Shown: piece after piece, positions 12,891 to 25,898 of the stretch
How the letters are laid out: each line of letters starts with the position of its first letter
Position numbering within the stretch: the stretch's first letter is position 1
Source: Trissonchulus latispiculum
Lineage: Eukaryota > Nematoda > Enoplea > Enoplida > Ironidae
Reading direction: 5' to 3'
Assembly: GCA_030248195.1 (NCBI GenBank)
Contig: JASAND010006204.1
Span: forward strand, 1-64,000
Length of the DNA: 64,000 nucleotides
Made by a program: the position numbers and the translations under genes
The notes under the pieces: model-generated
Told to the model about the DNA's origin: nothing
Databases searched by the model: none
Seen by the model: only the letters and a program-made list of their open reading frames with translations

Positions 12891-15800
12891 CACATGTCGG
12901 GACACATGTATGTATATGTGTATATGTGTGTACAGTGTGAACGATGTCACGAACGATGTCATGTCGGGACACATGTATATATATGTGTCTATGTGTGTAA
13001 GTGTGAAGATGTCACGAACTATGTATGTCGGGAACATGTATGTATATGTGTATATGTGTGTAAGTGTGAACGATGTCACGAACGATGTCATGTCGGGATA
13101 CATGTATGTATTGTGTCTTGTGTGTACAGTGTGAACGATGTCACGAACCATGTCATGGCGGGAACATGTATGTATATGTGTATATGTGTGTACAGTGTGA
13201 GCGATGTCAGGAACGATGTCATGGGGGACTCATGTATGTATATGTGTATATGTGTGTAAGTGTGAGGATGTCACGAAGATGCCATGGCGGGACCATGTAT
13301 GTATATGTGTATATGTGTGTACAGTGTGAGCGATGTCACGAACGATGTCATGGGGGACCCATGTATGTATATGTGTTATGTGTGTAAGTGTGAAGATGTC
13401 ATGAAGATGTCACCATGTATGTATATGTGTTAGTGTGTACAGTGTGAAGATGTCACGAAGATGTCATGGCGGGACATGTATGTATATGTGTCTATGTGTG
13501 TACAGTTGGAAGATGTCACGAACGATGTCATGGCGGGAATGTATGTGTATGTGTATATGTGTGTACAGTGTGAACGATGTCACGAACGATGTCATGTCGG
13601 GACAATGTATGTATATGTGTATATGTGTGTACAGTTGGAACGTGTCACGAAGATGTCATGGCGGGACACATGTATGTATATGTGTCTATGTGTGTGCAGT
13701 TGGAAGATGTCACGAACGATGTCATGGCGGGACACATGTATGTATATGTGTCTATGTGTGTCAGTTGGAAGATGTCACGAAGATGTCATGGGGGACACAT
13801 GTATGTGTATGTGTATATGTGTGTAGTGTGAGATGTCCGAACGATGTCATGTCGGGAACATGTATGTATATGTGTCTATGTGTGTAAGTGTGAAGATGTC
13901 ACGAACGATGTCATGGCGGGACACATGTATGTATATGTGTATAGTGTGTAAGTGTGGCGAGTCACGAACGATGTCATGCGGGACACAGTATGTATATGTG
14001 TATAGTGTGTAAGTGTGAAGATGTCACGAAGTGTCATGTCGGGACAATGTATGTATATGTGTTATGGTGTACAGTGTGAAGATGTCACGAAGATGTATGT
14101 CGGGAAATGTATGTATATGTGTTATGTGTGTACAGTGTGAAGATGTCACGAACCATGTATGGCGGGACACATGTATGTATATGTGTATATGGTGTAAGTG
14201 TGAGGATGTCACGAATGATGTCTGGCGGGACACACGTATGTATATGTGTTATGTGTGTACAGTGTGAACGATGTACGAACGATGTCATGTCGGGACAATG
14301 TATGTATATGTGTATATGTGTGTACAGTGTGAAGATGTACGAAGATGTATGTCGGGACAATGTATATATATGTGTCTATGTGTGTGAGTGTGAAGATGTA
14401 CGAACCATGTCATGGGGGACATGTATGTATATATGTATATGTGTAGTGTGAGGTGTCACGAACGATGTATGGCGGGACTCATGTATGTATATGTGTATAT
14501 GTGTGTACAGTGTGAGATGTCACGAACGATGTATGGGGGACCCATGTATGTATAGTGTTTGTGTGTCAGTGTGAGCGATGTCACGAACGATGTCTGGGGC
14601 GACCCATGTATGTTATGTGTATATGTGTGTACAAGTGAAGATGTCACGAACGTGTCGCGGCGGGACACATGTATGTATATGTGTATATGTGTGTACAGTG
14701 TGAGCGATGCACGAACGATGTCATGGCGGGACACAGTATGTGTATGTGTAAGTGTGTACAGTGTGAAGATGTCACGAACGATGTCGTGTCGGGACACATG
14801 TATGTATATGTGTATATGTGTGTACAGTGTGAAGATGTCACGAAGATGTCATGTGGGACACATGTATGTATGTGTGTCTGTGTGTGTCAGTGTGAACGGT
14901 CAGAATGTCATGGCGGGACACATGTATGTATATGTGTATATGTGTGACAGTGTGAGCGATGTCACGAACGATGTCATGGCGGGACACAGCGTATGTATAT
15001 GTGTATATGTGTGTACAGTGTGAGCGAGTCACGAACGATGTCATGGCGGGACCCATGTATGTATATGTGTATATGTGTGTACAGTGTGAGCGATGTCACG
15101 AACGGTGTCATGGGGCGACCTATGTATGTATATGTGTATATGTGTGTACAGTGTGAACGATGTCACGAACGATGTCATGGCGGGATACATGTATGTATAT
15201 GTGTATATGGTGTACAGTGTGAGGTGTCACGAACGATGTATGACGGGACCCATGTATGTATATGTGTATATGTGTGTGCAGTGTGAGGATGTCACGAACG
15301 ATGTCATGGCGGGACCCATGTATGTATATGTGTGTACAGTGTGAGCGATGTCACGAACGATGTCATGGGGCGACCCATGTATGTATATGTGTATATGTGT
15401 GTACAGTGTGAGCGATGTCAAGAACGATGTCACCCATGTATGTATATGTGTATATGTGTGTACAGTGTGAGCGATGTCACGAACGATGTCATGGCGGGAC
15501 CCATGTATGTATATGTGTATATGTGTGTACAGTGTGAGCGATGTCACGAACGATGTCATGGGGCGACGCATGTATGTATATGTGTATATGTGTGTACAGT
15601 GTGAACGATGTCACGAACGATGTCATGGCGGGACACATGTATGTATATGTGTATATGTGTGTACAGTGTGAGCGATGTCACGAACGATGTCATGACGGGA
15701 CCCATGTATGTATATGTGTATATGTGTGTACAGTGTGAGCGATGTCACGAACGATGTCATGGCTGGACCCATGTATGTATATGTGTGTACAGTGTGAGCG

Positions 15801-15957
15801 ATGTCACGAACGATGTCATGGGGCGACCCATGTATGTCTATTTGTATATGTGTGTATAGTGTGAGCGATGTCATGAACGATGTCACCCATGTATGTATAT
15901 GTGTATATGTGTGTACAGTGTGAACGATGTCACGAACGATGTCATGGGGAACCCATG
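12891..15957 (-). repeat. 67-bp satellite array, inverted half (~46 units), indel-rich
   Basis: The same 67-bp unit on the opposite strand. Between about 12,900 and 15,050 most units have lost 1-5 bases (for example GATGTCACGAAGATGTC instead of GATGTCACGAACGATGTC). From about 15,050 to 15,957 the units are clean again. The unit count differs slightly from the forward half, so the mirror is inexact here. Confidence 0.95.
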
Positions 15958-16619
15958 TATATATATATTTATATATATATATATATAATTTCGTTTTGCC
16001 ATCGCATGGATTATCTACCCGTTGATTGGGCGTTTTGAATCGTAGTGCTGTACTCCTTCAAAAATTGTTACTACAATGATTAGAACTTCAAGCTATCATC
16101 AGAATGGGCTTTGTGCTTTGTGCTTTGTGCTATCGAAAGTGGTTTTCTCTGCAAAGGTGACATTTCCCTTCGTCAGTTGCCAGTCGAAACTTTTCGAGAT
16201 TCGTATGTACGCAGAGTACTACAGGAGCACGCGTGTTGACGCCGACTAAATCGGGTTTTACGGTCTTTTGTCCAAATTTTCCCCACCTATGTAAAATATG
16301 CCGATTTTAGGGAAGGGTGAGTATGAGTAAGGTTGGAGTTTCAATTTGAGTCTCGAAGTTTGAAGTGGTTGCAAAAATACGCATCTACTGTACAAGAATG
16401 TATTGCAAAAATGTATTCAGGTGCACAATAGAACACAAAAAGCTTGATTATAGTGAGACATGAGAAGTTCGATGTAGAATGGTCATTGGTCAAAATTAAT
16501 ATTATTTTTCCTATGAGTTGCATCTGAATTTAGTTTTATTTACAATAAAATAATCTGCAATTACATTGAAAGAGTCCAATTAAAGTATTTCAATATGAGA
16601 TTTACATTTTCTCTAATTT

Positions 16620-16982
16620 ATGGTATGTCAAAACACAATGCACTCTCAGAGAGGGTCTCGCGCTCTGATCCGTTATCAACAAAAGCAAATTCTTCCAACA
16701 ACAGAGACAAACTCTAAACTGCCAAACAGATGGCCATTACGTCAGGACACCAAACCGTGTCAGAAATCGGAAAATGCAATTCAAAACTTACAGCAGCAGA
16801 ACCAATCAGAATGGATAGCCAGAACAGCATATTATCAAAGCCAGAGCATGATGGTTTTAATTGAACCTAGCCCCCTTTTCTCTGTGGTTAAGGTAAAAGT
16901 TCCATTATGCGGGGACCAGTCCAATAAAATATTCATCATCACATCTATTGATGAGCATAATGACACAAACTATTTGCCATAA
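16620..16982 (+). CDS. Unrecognised 120-aa Gln/Asn-rich ORF (right-arm copy)
   Basis: Right-arm twin of the frame at 9,013-9,375. ATG start, no recognised domain, no sign of splicing. Confidence 0.2.
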   Translation: MVCQNTMHSQRGSRALIRYQQKQILPTTETNSKLPNRWPLRQDTKPCQKSENAIQNLQQQNQSEWIARTAYYQSQSMMVLIEPSPLFSVVKVKVPLCGDQSNKIFIITSIDEHNDTNYLP

Positions 16983-18162
16983 AAGGGGTTTCCGTTTAGT
17001 CTACTTCAGCGCTCGGATTAAACTCTTTTACGTAAACGGATCACGAAGCAATTGCGAGCCGTCCACGTGACTTGTGGCACTGAAATTCAATTCGATAAGC
17101 TGTGAACAACAAAAGCACAAATGTGGACGAAGAAAAAATCGCTGATGTCTGCTTTAATTAGACCACGTGAAACATTATTAGTATAGGTAATTAATTATAA
17201 TTAATAGATGATTTATTAGTTATCTCCTTGCCTCTGTCGTTCATTTGCCAGTAACTATTAGAGACAAGGATCTATGTCATCACTGATATGCTAGACGAAT
17301 TACTGATCACAATACAATGTTGCTTATGTTGAGTGAACGATCAAACATAGGTATAGCAAATTGTTTACATCTAATATAAATGTATAAGTATGTAAGTACA
17401 CTCGTGTGGTTTGATCTCGAGTTATATAGTCATTAAAATCTGGAAAGCTGAGGCGGGTCGATCACATATTAATAAAGATTACTCGATTCAATTAATTTAA
17501 TTAAATTAATTTAATTTGTTAACTTAGCCAATCTGTACCCAAACTTTAACGATGAACTGCACTCAACCGAACTCTATTTAAAATCTACAAAGTTGAATAG
17601 TTTTGATGAGTTGGTACCACAAGAAAATAAAAACGGCTGTCCTGTGTAGCGCTCTGTGAGGTGGCGTTACTCGACTCATGCGATTGGCAATATAGTTTTG
17701 TCAAAAATATTAAAATTTGTCAGAGTAGGTATTATTGCTTAGAAATAAAAGAATGTAAATGGAGATTGCAAGGGTTATTTTTCTATTAACCTGCATAACT
17801 GATAATGATAATCTCACAAAAGGTATTCTACTCAAGAACAGAATTTGTTGAATTCAGTGTATGCGCGGTGACTGAGTGAGACTGCCTGGTTTAAAAATTA
17901 GTCAATTCGATAATTCTGATAACTTACCAGTACCTCTAATAATTACCCTTTAAACTTAAAGAAATAATAACTGCCGCATTCTTAGAAAAACTGTTCATGC
18001 TGTGAAAACTATTTAAGGCAAATTGAACACTGACCTGCTCATGTGGCTATCCTTTAACACATGGAATTAACTAATTACGACTACAAATTTTTATTATCTC
18101 GTTAATCTTGCATAGAAATCCTTTTCAAAATGGTGCATTAGAATTTACGAAAATATTCGTTA

Positions 18163-18462
18163 ATGCAAATTTTTGCTGTTTTATGGATGGAATCAAAGAG
18201 CTCCTGGATATTTTGTCTATCGCATATATCCGGAGTAGAATTTCGTGTTTTAGCTGTTAATCATTCTCTAAGTAAACTCTTGCAAAAAGCATTAAGTGGA
18301 CCCTTGACGCCTCAAAAGGAAATTTTTCGTAAAACAACAGAAAGCAGTAGAACTTTCCACGATAACCTATTGTCTTCAAAACGGACAAAGAATTGCTCCC
18401 ACTTGGTGATGTTTGCATCTCTTGAGCGGAACATCGTTGAAAGAGCTAAGGTAATGAGCTAA
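18163..18462 (+). CDS. Unrecognised 99-aa ORF (right-arm copy)
   Basis: Right-arm twin of 7,533-7,832. ATG start, no known domain. Confidence 0.15.
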   Translation: MQIFAVLWMESKSSWIFCLSHISGVEFRVLAVNHSLSKLLQKALSGPLTPQKEIFRKTTESSRTFHDNLLSSKRTKNCSHLVMFASLERNIVERAKVMS

Positions 18463-18897
18463 ACAAGGGAAAATAATAAGGCTTACTGTGCTATAGCTAA
18501 ACAGTTATAATGAGGGCGGATTACAAACTTAAGGTTAGATAATGGTTTTTATGCAGACCTGATAAGCTTTAGTAGCTTTAGCAATAAGAAATGAGGCATC
18601 TAAGCCTGCAACATGTGCAATGTTAAAAATGTCTGAACCTTAAAATCGTGCATCAATCAGCATCAAACACACAAGCACACAAAATGTGCAACACACAGAG
18701 CATGCTCTCTGCCGCTAATTAAGGAAAAACGAAGAAAATAAGAAACAAAAACCTAAATAAATTAGGCTCTAAGCGTCACTATAGGTGTATACTGCAGTTA
18801 TGTGTGTCTTTTCCATAGGACTAATAAAACCTTTTCTTAATATTTAAAACCTTCGCTAAAACTTAATTTGTGAATCGGAGATCATAGCTTCGTCAAG

Positions 18898-19287
18898 TTG
18901 GGTCGATTAATTTCTATTTGGAATCATGACAGGGTAGACACACTTTTTCATCGAACTTCAAGAAACAAAGTAACGGTGATTGCGCGCTTCGTTGGAAAAC
19001 AAATGAAGTCTAAACAATTTTACGGCCAAATATTTGGACGAGCTTGGAGCTTGGACGAGATAAAATGGGTATTTAGATGGATGAAATGCATATCAGGACA
19101 TATGGAAGGTTTCAAGCAGTGGTTCATAAAGTTTTACGAAAGGAAGTTTAGTACCTTCGGGGCCCCTTTAAACGATAAAATTAGCTTTGACTGCATAACT
19201 AGAAGTAATTGCAAAAAAATAGAAGTAGAAGTAGGATCAGAAGAAGAAGAAGACGAAACAAGGTTTACACTAATACTCCATTTCTAA
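18898..19287 (+). CDS. Unrecognised 129-codon ORF (right-arm copy)
   Basis: Right-arm twin of 6,709-7,098. It begins at a TTG, ends in an acidic tail, and has no recognised domain. Confidence 0.15.
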   Translation: MGRLISIWNHDRVDTLFHRTSRNKVTVIARFVGKQMKSKQFYGQIFGRAWSLDEIKWVFRWMKCISGHMEGFKQWFIKFYERKFSTFGAPLNDKISFDCITRSNCKKIEVEVGSEEEEDETRFTLILHF

Positions 19288-22200
19288 TTGTCTTCAAAAA
19301 CTGCGAAATCTCCTACGTTTTGATGTCAAGGTAGGTCTGGCTCCAAGATTCTGCCAAATCTGCCAAAAGATGCCCAACTGGCAACAAATGAACATCTCCT
19401 GTTAATAGTAAAAATAACCATCTGAGGGCGGGCAGAGGCCAAGCCTCTGATTAAGGCTGAAGGAAATCAGAGCACAAATTAGATAATCTCAAATTTTTGA
19501 GGAAAAAGTAAACTGCCTACTTTTGGCAGGGGCGTGAACTTGTGACGGCTTTTTTGGCCAAATCCTTTGACTATCACATTTAACCATTTAATGACGTTCT
19601 CTCAGTCTAAAAACTTGGTGAAACCATTAAAACTTCTATCAGTCAGAAATTTTCTGTCTCTCCCTTCTGGGACCTGCTTTGATATCATGATTTCAAAAAG
19701 TTCCGTAGGAGTGAACTTCCAACATGATGAGTAGAAATTCCTGCTTGAGGGAAACAGTAGAAAAAAATTGGGTGGATGAGAATTGAAGTCAACAGGTGCT
19801 TCGACAGGAATTCCGGTGATTAGAAGGATTAGTCAGACACACATCGCTCAAGGATGCACGAAGTCGAATTTTAGGCTAACTTGAAATAAATAAAACTATG
19901 TATCTGAAGCAATTGAACGCTTTCGTGCAACCGGCAAGGCTAATCAGAAGTTCACACATAGTTTAATGTGGGGTTATAAATTCATAACAGCTTTGCATTG
20001 AGAGGATTTTGCTAAATAGTATTACTTTAATGCTCAGTGATGTAAAACTTTATTTTTGATTTGTATTCCATGTTGTCTTCGTCTATACCTGATTTTTAAG
20101 GATTGGATAAGTGTTCACCGAAAGGAAAACTAAATACAACAAGTTTTCAAGTCAACGGTATATAACTTTAGAGTTGGCAGTTTTGTGAGCGGGCCTGGGC
20201 CCTGAACTTTGAAGAGAAAGTAAAAGAAGGATTAGAAACCAGTGATAGCATCTGCAAAGAGGAGCCGTCTCCCTTCTCCACGGTTGCTGCCTCATTCCAG
20301 GTGACACTCCTTAGTGTTCGGCTGTGTATCCGTGGATGAGCACAAGCACCCCATACCGTGCATACCGGTGGGGTTTTCCTCAAAGCGAACATTTTTAAAG
20401 GACCAGGGATGGAAAGAGAGTGAATGAAAATAGTGAAAGCTAGAAAAAAATGAAAAAAGTGAAAAAATGAAAAAATGAAAAAATGAAAGCTGTCCAGTTT
20501 AAGCAAAAACGTGAAGACCTTGGATAACCAGAAAATCGGATCCGTAACACTCTCAAATTCTTTATATCTCAATAATTCCGCAGCTTTCAAGACATCTTAA
20601 GATTAACTTAAAAGTAAAATATGAACTATTATTCCAAAGTATTTCATAACGTTTCATTAATTTAATTTGATTGATTTATTTTAATAATGCAAATAACACA
20701 TAAGTTTTTTATATTTTCCTGTGTGCCGTAAGTGGTGAAATAGTTCAAGATCCCCCAACAAAAACTCAATCCAAAAGACATTATGTGAAGGACATTTAAA
20801 CGGAAGCAGAAAAGGGAAAGATTTACATAATTGAGAATTAAGCGAATAATTGAGGAACGCTTAGGTTCTGGCAATTCTCAGGAGTGTAGTAGAATGGAAA
20901 GGAAAAAGGAAAAAGACTACTAAATAGGGCATTTCTACAAATTGGAGAGAATTTCCCTCTGATCAAGAAATCGCAGAGGTGGGTCCAGGGTCCCTAATGG
21001 GGCTCTATGCGAATATTTTCCTCCTTTTCACTACTTAATATCCCGCCATTACAATAATGTATGACGACAAATAAATCAGCTCAATTTAAGGATAATGTCG
21101 AAAAGCTGCCTTAATCATAAGGGGAGGCAAAATAAAGCACTCTCACCCACCACCATTGGCTTCCAGCTGAGCAGAGTTTATCAGTAGATTAGCACTGTTT
21201 CTATAAATTGGAGATAAAGATTTCTCGCGAATTGCAATATTTGGAACGATCAAACAAATATTAAGTAATGCTTTGTGATTTTAAATGAGTGGCAAATATT
21301 TATTTACAGATTTTTGGATATGAACAAAATTATTACTGCATGCAATTTAATAATAATTCAGCTAAAAATTGACCAGTACATACTGCTTAAAGATTGTTTG
21401 ATAGGATTGGAATATAATAATTTAACAATCTTGGTTTCAGGAATATATACTTACAAAAAATTCAAAATTTTCAGACAGAAAGAATTCAGAACTTTCATCA
21501 GATGCTCTTCAAACTGTTGCGCACTAATACATGTTCAACAGTCATGAAAAGGTTTCACTTATCGCTAAAAGAGGAAAAACTAAAGAGAAATCTGACTTCA
21601 CTAAACAGACATTAGGCGTCAGTCGGAGAGTTAGACTTTTTTGGACTTCATAGACTCAAAGTCCCCGTGGAAAGATAGTAGACTACTAAAGTTATAAAAG
21701 CCCATGTATGCCCTCTGTAAATCTGTGACGTTTACATTAGACTATGAATAAACTTGTGATCAGGGTTGGTTAGACAAAACCTACCTGTGCGAATATCATG
21801 AACAAAAGTGTAGCGATCGTTCGGCTGTTGGTTAGACAAAACCTGTAAGAAAATAATAATATCTGGAAAAATAGTGTCGACTGCGCTGATGGTATCCCTT
21901 TGTGTAAATTTGAGTTAATCACCTCGTCCGACAACATGTGATAGAAAGATAAAGGTATAAATCCGCTCCAGCCTTTTGTGGTGCGATGCATTGAGATTTA
22001 CATAAGCTTCAACGTCTCCGTGATCGAAGCTCCTATCCCCATTTGGAATTTTTTCAGAATTTGTTGGTGGTCAGTTGGCAGCGATTTTTCTCAAACCACC
22101 CTAAATCCTCCTCCTCCCTAAATGTGAAAAACAGGATAAAACCGGATTCGGGGGGGGGGGGGTAGGACTGAGGGAGTGAGCTTCACTCCTGATATAGGGG

Positions 22201-22628
22201 AAGTGGTTGAGAACCTTTCCTCTTCTCAAGTTAGTCGGAGGTTGTGGCGTAAGGTTGTGGCCAACTCAGAGGTTCTGCCAACAAGATAAAGTATACAATT
22301 TTTCGTAGGGGCTTTAGACTCAGTAAAATGGACTTTATAAAGCACAGCAAAATTACCATATATATTTCCAGATTATTTCATGGTAATGAAAAATAACGTA
22401 ATCGTTAATTATCCAGTCTACTTATAGCATTTGGAATGCACAAAGCTGCACCTCACATTTGGAACCCAAAACATTTCCTCCATTCTTAGTTCATTTTGCG
22501 TTCATTTAACTTTATATAATAGTAAAGATCCCAACCGAAGTTCCTACCTAAACGCTTTGCACTAATTTGATTGGCTGTTCACTAACTTTCGCCTTCTTCA
22601 TAAGAAAGATGTAGACAGTTTACAGCAG

Positions 22629-22834
22629 ACATGTGAAGGGAAGTTCTGGGCGGGGGGATGGGGCGGCGGCCGCAGGCCGCCGAAAAACCGGATTTTCCTG
22701 TTTTTTGCCCAAAAAACCGGAAAAATCCGGATTCTGGGGGGAGGGTGAGGGACCCCTCTGGGGGGGGATGAAGTCCAGGTCTGAGGGGAGGTGGGTGAAA
22801 ACCCACCCCCCCAATCCCCTCCCCGAGCACATGT
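22629..22834. mobile_element. GC-rich MITE with ACATGTG/CACATGT ends (copy B)
   Basis: Right-arm partner of copy A, about 206 bp, with the same terminal 7-mers and the same GGCGGCC palindrome and AACCGGATTTTCC core. It differs from copy A by a few bases in G runs. Confidence 0.6.
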
Positions 22835-24137
22835 ATGTTTTACAGGATCAATCGGCTAAACCGAAGGCTGTAGGTTCCATCACCATTAGAGGCTCAAATT
22901 TTTCAGATGTATCACTTCATTCTTTCACCTGTTATATTGTAAATGTATGGAATTTTGGTTGGAGCACTGTGACGCAGTGATGAGTCATTAGTTGTTTTAG
23001 CATCTGTCATAAGGTTTCCATAAATTAATCAATGAGTAATCAACAGTGCATCACATTGCTGTGGTTTAAAAGAGCTTGCTTTTAGTCGTCTTATGTCAGA
23101 TCACTCAGACCTGAAGTTTTGATATCTTAGAGCTAAGTCTTGTCAACCAGAAGAGTAGGTAGACATTTACATTGAACAGATACCAATTTGCAACCTTACG
23201 ACAGGTCATGCATTTGTAAACGCAAATTGTCTACAATTGCTGCTGTATAAAAGAAATATAGTTTTGCGGATTCACACTTACAAGCCTAACCAGCACTCAA
23301 CAGTATATACTGACAATAGTCTAAACTACGGCTCACTGAAGCGTCTACAGCTATGCAAATGTTAAGCATTTTCGAGGCATTCATTCTCTTAACGGCTCGT
23401 TGGCTTCACAGCTTGCCGTGCTCTTCCTTTGTTCACTTGACACCCAATAAGAAAGATGAGCACCAGCCGATAAAATTTGGTCTACGAAGTTCAACAGGAA
23501 ATTTATTAGCCATCTTTCGACTACTTGATACTTCGTAGGTATCAGCTGACGAAAGAGGTTATTAAATGAGCTAATAACTAATAAGAGATACTGATAAAGT
23601 GAATCTCCTCACTCTTAAAAATGTTCCTGTAGAAACTACAGGAATCACTTTTGTAGACGATAAGTACAAAAGCTTTTGTAGAAAATACAGGTTGAGTCTT
23701 GTAATTTCTACAGGTCATCGTTGGTAATGTTTACCGGACATACTTTGGTAGAATTGATTACAAGTTAGACCAGTATTCAGTACAAATGAAACCTGTAGTT
23801 TTCACTGGTTTACAGGTTTGCTCACAGGAAAGTACTCGATACGCTGATAACGCAAATTTTGTATATAAGGGCGACAGTGGTAATAATTTTTGAAGACTGA
23901 AATTTTTGAATTTTTTCAAATTTTCAGTCTTCCAACACCCAGTGGGTGATATTTTTATAACGGCCGCTCCCTGCCGAAAATATTTTCGGAAGATCTCCCA
24001 TCTCCGGAAGATCTAAACATTTAGCTTCTGATGTTTTAGGTCAAACTTCAGAAGCTACAGAGAAGACCCAAAAGGAAAAGTTAGAGTCACGGTGCCCAGA
24101 AGTTGTTGTAAAGTTAAATGGTGAAAAAGTAACTACT

Positions 24138-25898
24138 TTGGTGGATTCCGGCTCCGCTAAGACTTTGATAAGAAGGGATGTTTGCGAAAAAGTGTTAGGC
24201 AGAAAATGGCAAAATGAGCTACAAATAACAGATGTTAGCTTGCATGTTGCTAACGGTGCTACTTTGGTGGTTTTGGGGGCAGTTTTGGTAACTGTTAGTG
24301 TTTGTGGGCTTGTTACAAGCCATGAAGTTTTGGTGGTCGATGGCCTGAAACGACCAGCAATTTTGGGATCCGACTTCTTGAAGCAGAACAAGTTTTCGAT
24401 TGATCTTGATGCGTGGTGTCTACGCTGCCCCAGTGGTGTTGCTTGGCTGGAACAAAGAGATGGATCACCTGAGGTACGCTGTTCAGTAAAGACGACAAGC
24501 ACTGTAACAGTGGATCCTTTTGCAGTGCAGTTGGTTCCGGTATCCGTCGATGACGCGAACGGGTCCTTTGATGGTATCATTGGAGTAGTTGAAGAATTCA
24601 GTAAGTTCAGCCTGAAAGGATGCGGTATGGTGCAGAGTGCAGTGGTTACCCCTAGAAACGGCTGTTTCCTGGTGGCTCTGCTGAATCCGACTGCGTATCC
24701 GGAAACCGTTTACAGGAAGACGAAAATTGCCGAGTTCACACGATTCGAAGATGCAGTGGACTATGATGAAATCTTTGAAGGACTACAGTATCAAACTACC
24801 AATGGGACGATAACAGAAGACCAGAAAGTAGATCAACTGAAATCATTGGTAGATTTGAAGCACGTACAGAACAAGTTCGAAAAGGAAGCCCTGTGGAATC
24901 TTTTGGTGAAATTCAAAGATTTGTTCGCTTATACCAGCACAGATTACGGAAGATGCAACATTACAACACACAAGATAGATGTACAAGGAGCGCAGCCCAT
25001 AAAGCAAAAAGTCAGAAGAATACCAACACATCTGCTAGAAGAAGTGAAGAAGATGATAAAAGACATGCTGGATAAAGAAGTTATCACAGATTCAGATTCT
25101 CCTTGGGCGTCTCCAATAGTAATCGTGCCGAAGAAAGATGGAACTAAAAGATTCTGCGTGGATTTTAGGTGGTTGAATGACATCACCAGGAACGATAGCT
25201 TTCCGTTACCTAATATACAAGACTGCATCGACAAGCTAGGAGGAGCAAAGTACTTCACTAGTTTGGATTTGATCAGTGGCTACTGGCAAATAGTGATGGA
25301 TGAGGACAGCAAGGAGAAGACAGCTTTCGTCACTCCATTTGGTTTGTTCCACTTCAATGTAATGCCATTTGGACTGACAGGAGCTCCAGCTACATTCCAA
25401 AGAACAATGCAAAGAATATTCGGCGGACTGGAATCCGAGGATTGCATAGTTTATTTGGACGACATTCTCATATATGGCAGAACATTCGAAGAACATCGAC
25501 AGAAGCTGGAAAGGGTGCTGGAGAAGCTGTCCAAGGCCGGGATGAAGATCAAGCCGCAGAAATGTGAATTTCTACGGACAGAGATAAAATATCTGGGGCA
25601 CATACTTTCTTCTGCAGGAATTTGCATTGGCCCTCGCTCGGTTACCAAAGTCAATCATTGGAAACAACCGACCAACGTCAGCGAGCTTCTATCTTTTCTC
25701 GGATTTGCTTCCTATCATCGCCAGTATATTAAAGACTTTGCCCGTATCGTCCAACCGCTGACGAGACTTACCCAAAAAGATGCATGTTTTCACTGGTCTA
25801 CTGAGTCCCAACGGGCATTCGACAACATAAAAGCAGCTCTCACCACATCGCCGGTCCTTGCCTATCTAGATTTGATAACGAGTCGACCTTTATACTAG
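24138..25898 (+). CDS. pol: Gypsy Pol, protease + reverse transcriptase part
   Basis: Retroelement polyprotein that copies element RNA into DNA in the cytoplasm. The aspartic-protease D-S-G is at residues 3-5 of this frame. The frame is really open upstream to about 23,961, so the TTG at 24,138 is not a true start. RT motifs run from about residue 320 to 480: SPWASP and VPKKDG, the FTSLDL block, MPFGL, and the catalytic Y-L-D-D at 439-442 (bases 25,452-25,463). The thumb and connection region reads into FHWSTESQ. The frame stops at 25,898 because of an apparent 1-base loss near 25,872. RNase H continues in another frame from about 25,880. The same base pattern is present in the left arm, so this break is shared by both copies. 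Confidence 0.92.
   Translation: MVDSGSAKTLIRRDVCEKVLGRKWQNELQITDVSLHVANGATLVVLGAVLVTVSVCGLVTSHEVLVVDGLKRPAILGSDFLKQNKFSIDLDAWCLRCPSGVAWLEQRDGSPEVRCSVKTTSTVTVDPFAVQLVPVSVDDANGSFDGIIGVVEEFSKFSLKGCGMVQSAVVTPRNGCFLVALLNPTAYPETVYRKTKIAEFTRFEDAVDYDEIFEGLQYQTTNGTITEDQKVDQLKSLVDLKHVQNKFEKEALWNLLVKFKDLFAYTSTDYGRCNITTHKIDVQGAQPIKQKVRRIPTHLLEEVKKMIKDMLDKEVITDSDSPWASPIVIVPKKDGTKRFCVDFRWLNDITRNDSFPLPNIQDCIDKLGGAKYFTSLDLISGYWQIVMDEDSKEKTAFVTPFGLFHFNVMPFGLTGAPATFQRTMQRIFGGLESEDCIVYLDDILIYGRTFEEHRQKLERVLEKLSKAGMKIKPQKCEFLRTEIKYLGHILSSAGICIGPRSVTKVNHWKQPTNVSELLSFLGFASYHRQYIKDFARIVQPLTRLTQKDACFHWSTESQRAFDNIKAALTTSPVLAYLDLITSRPLY

Larger units (their letters stand above)
15958..24000. other. Right-arm non-coding stretch, no recognised gene
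   Basis: Complement of the left-arm stretch. It begins with the mirrored AT tract (15,959-15,990). It holds the small unrecognised frames at 16,620-16,982, 18,163-18,462 and 18,898-19,287 (minus-strand partners described above), a long G run near 22,150, a MITE at 22,629-22,834 and CTGTAG/CTACAG inverted motifs at 23,620-23,830. I see no recognised gene. Confidence 0.6.

Noticed and set aside
10109..15886. Dozens of 65-170-codon frames with Cys/Tyr/Met-rich repeats
   Set aside because: They follow the 67-bp satellite period on both strands and shift by one unit each time. They are translations of the repeat, not proteins.
10037..15957. CRISPR-like array
   Set aside because: Units are contiguous and similar over their full 67 bp, with no unique spacers, in an animal-type genome.
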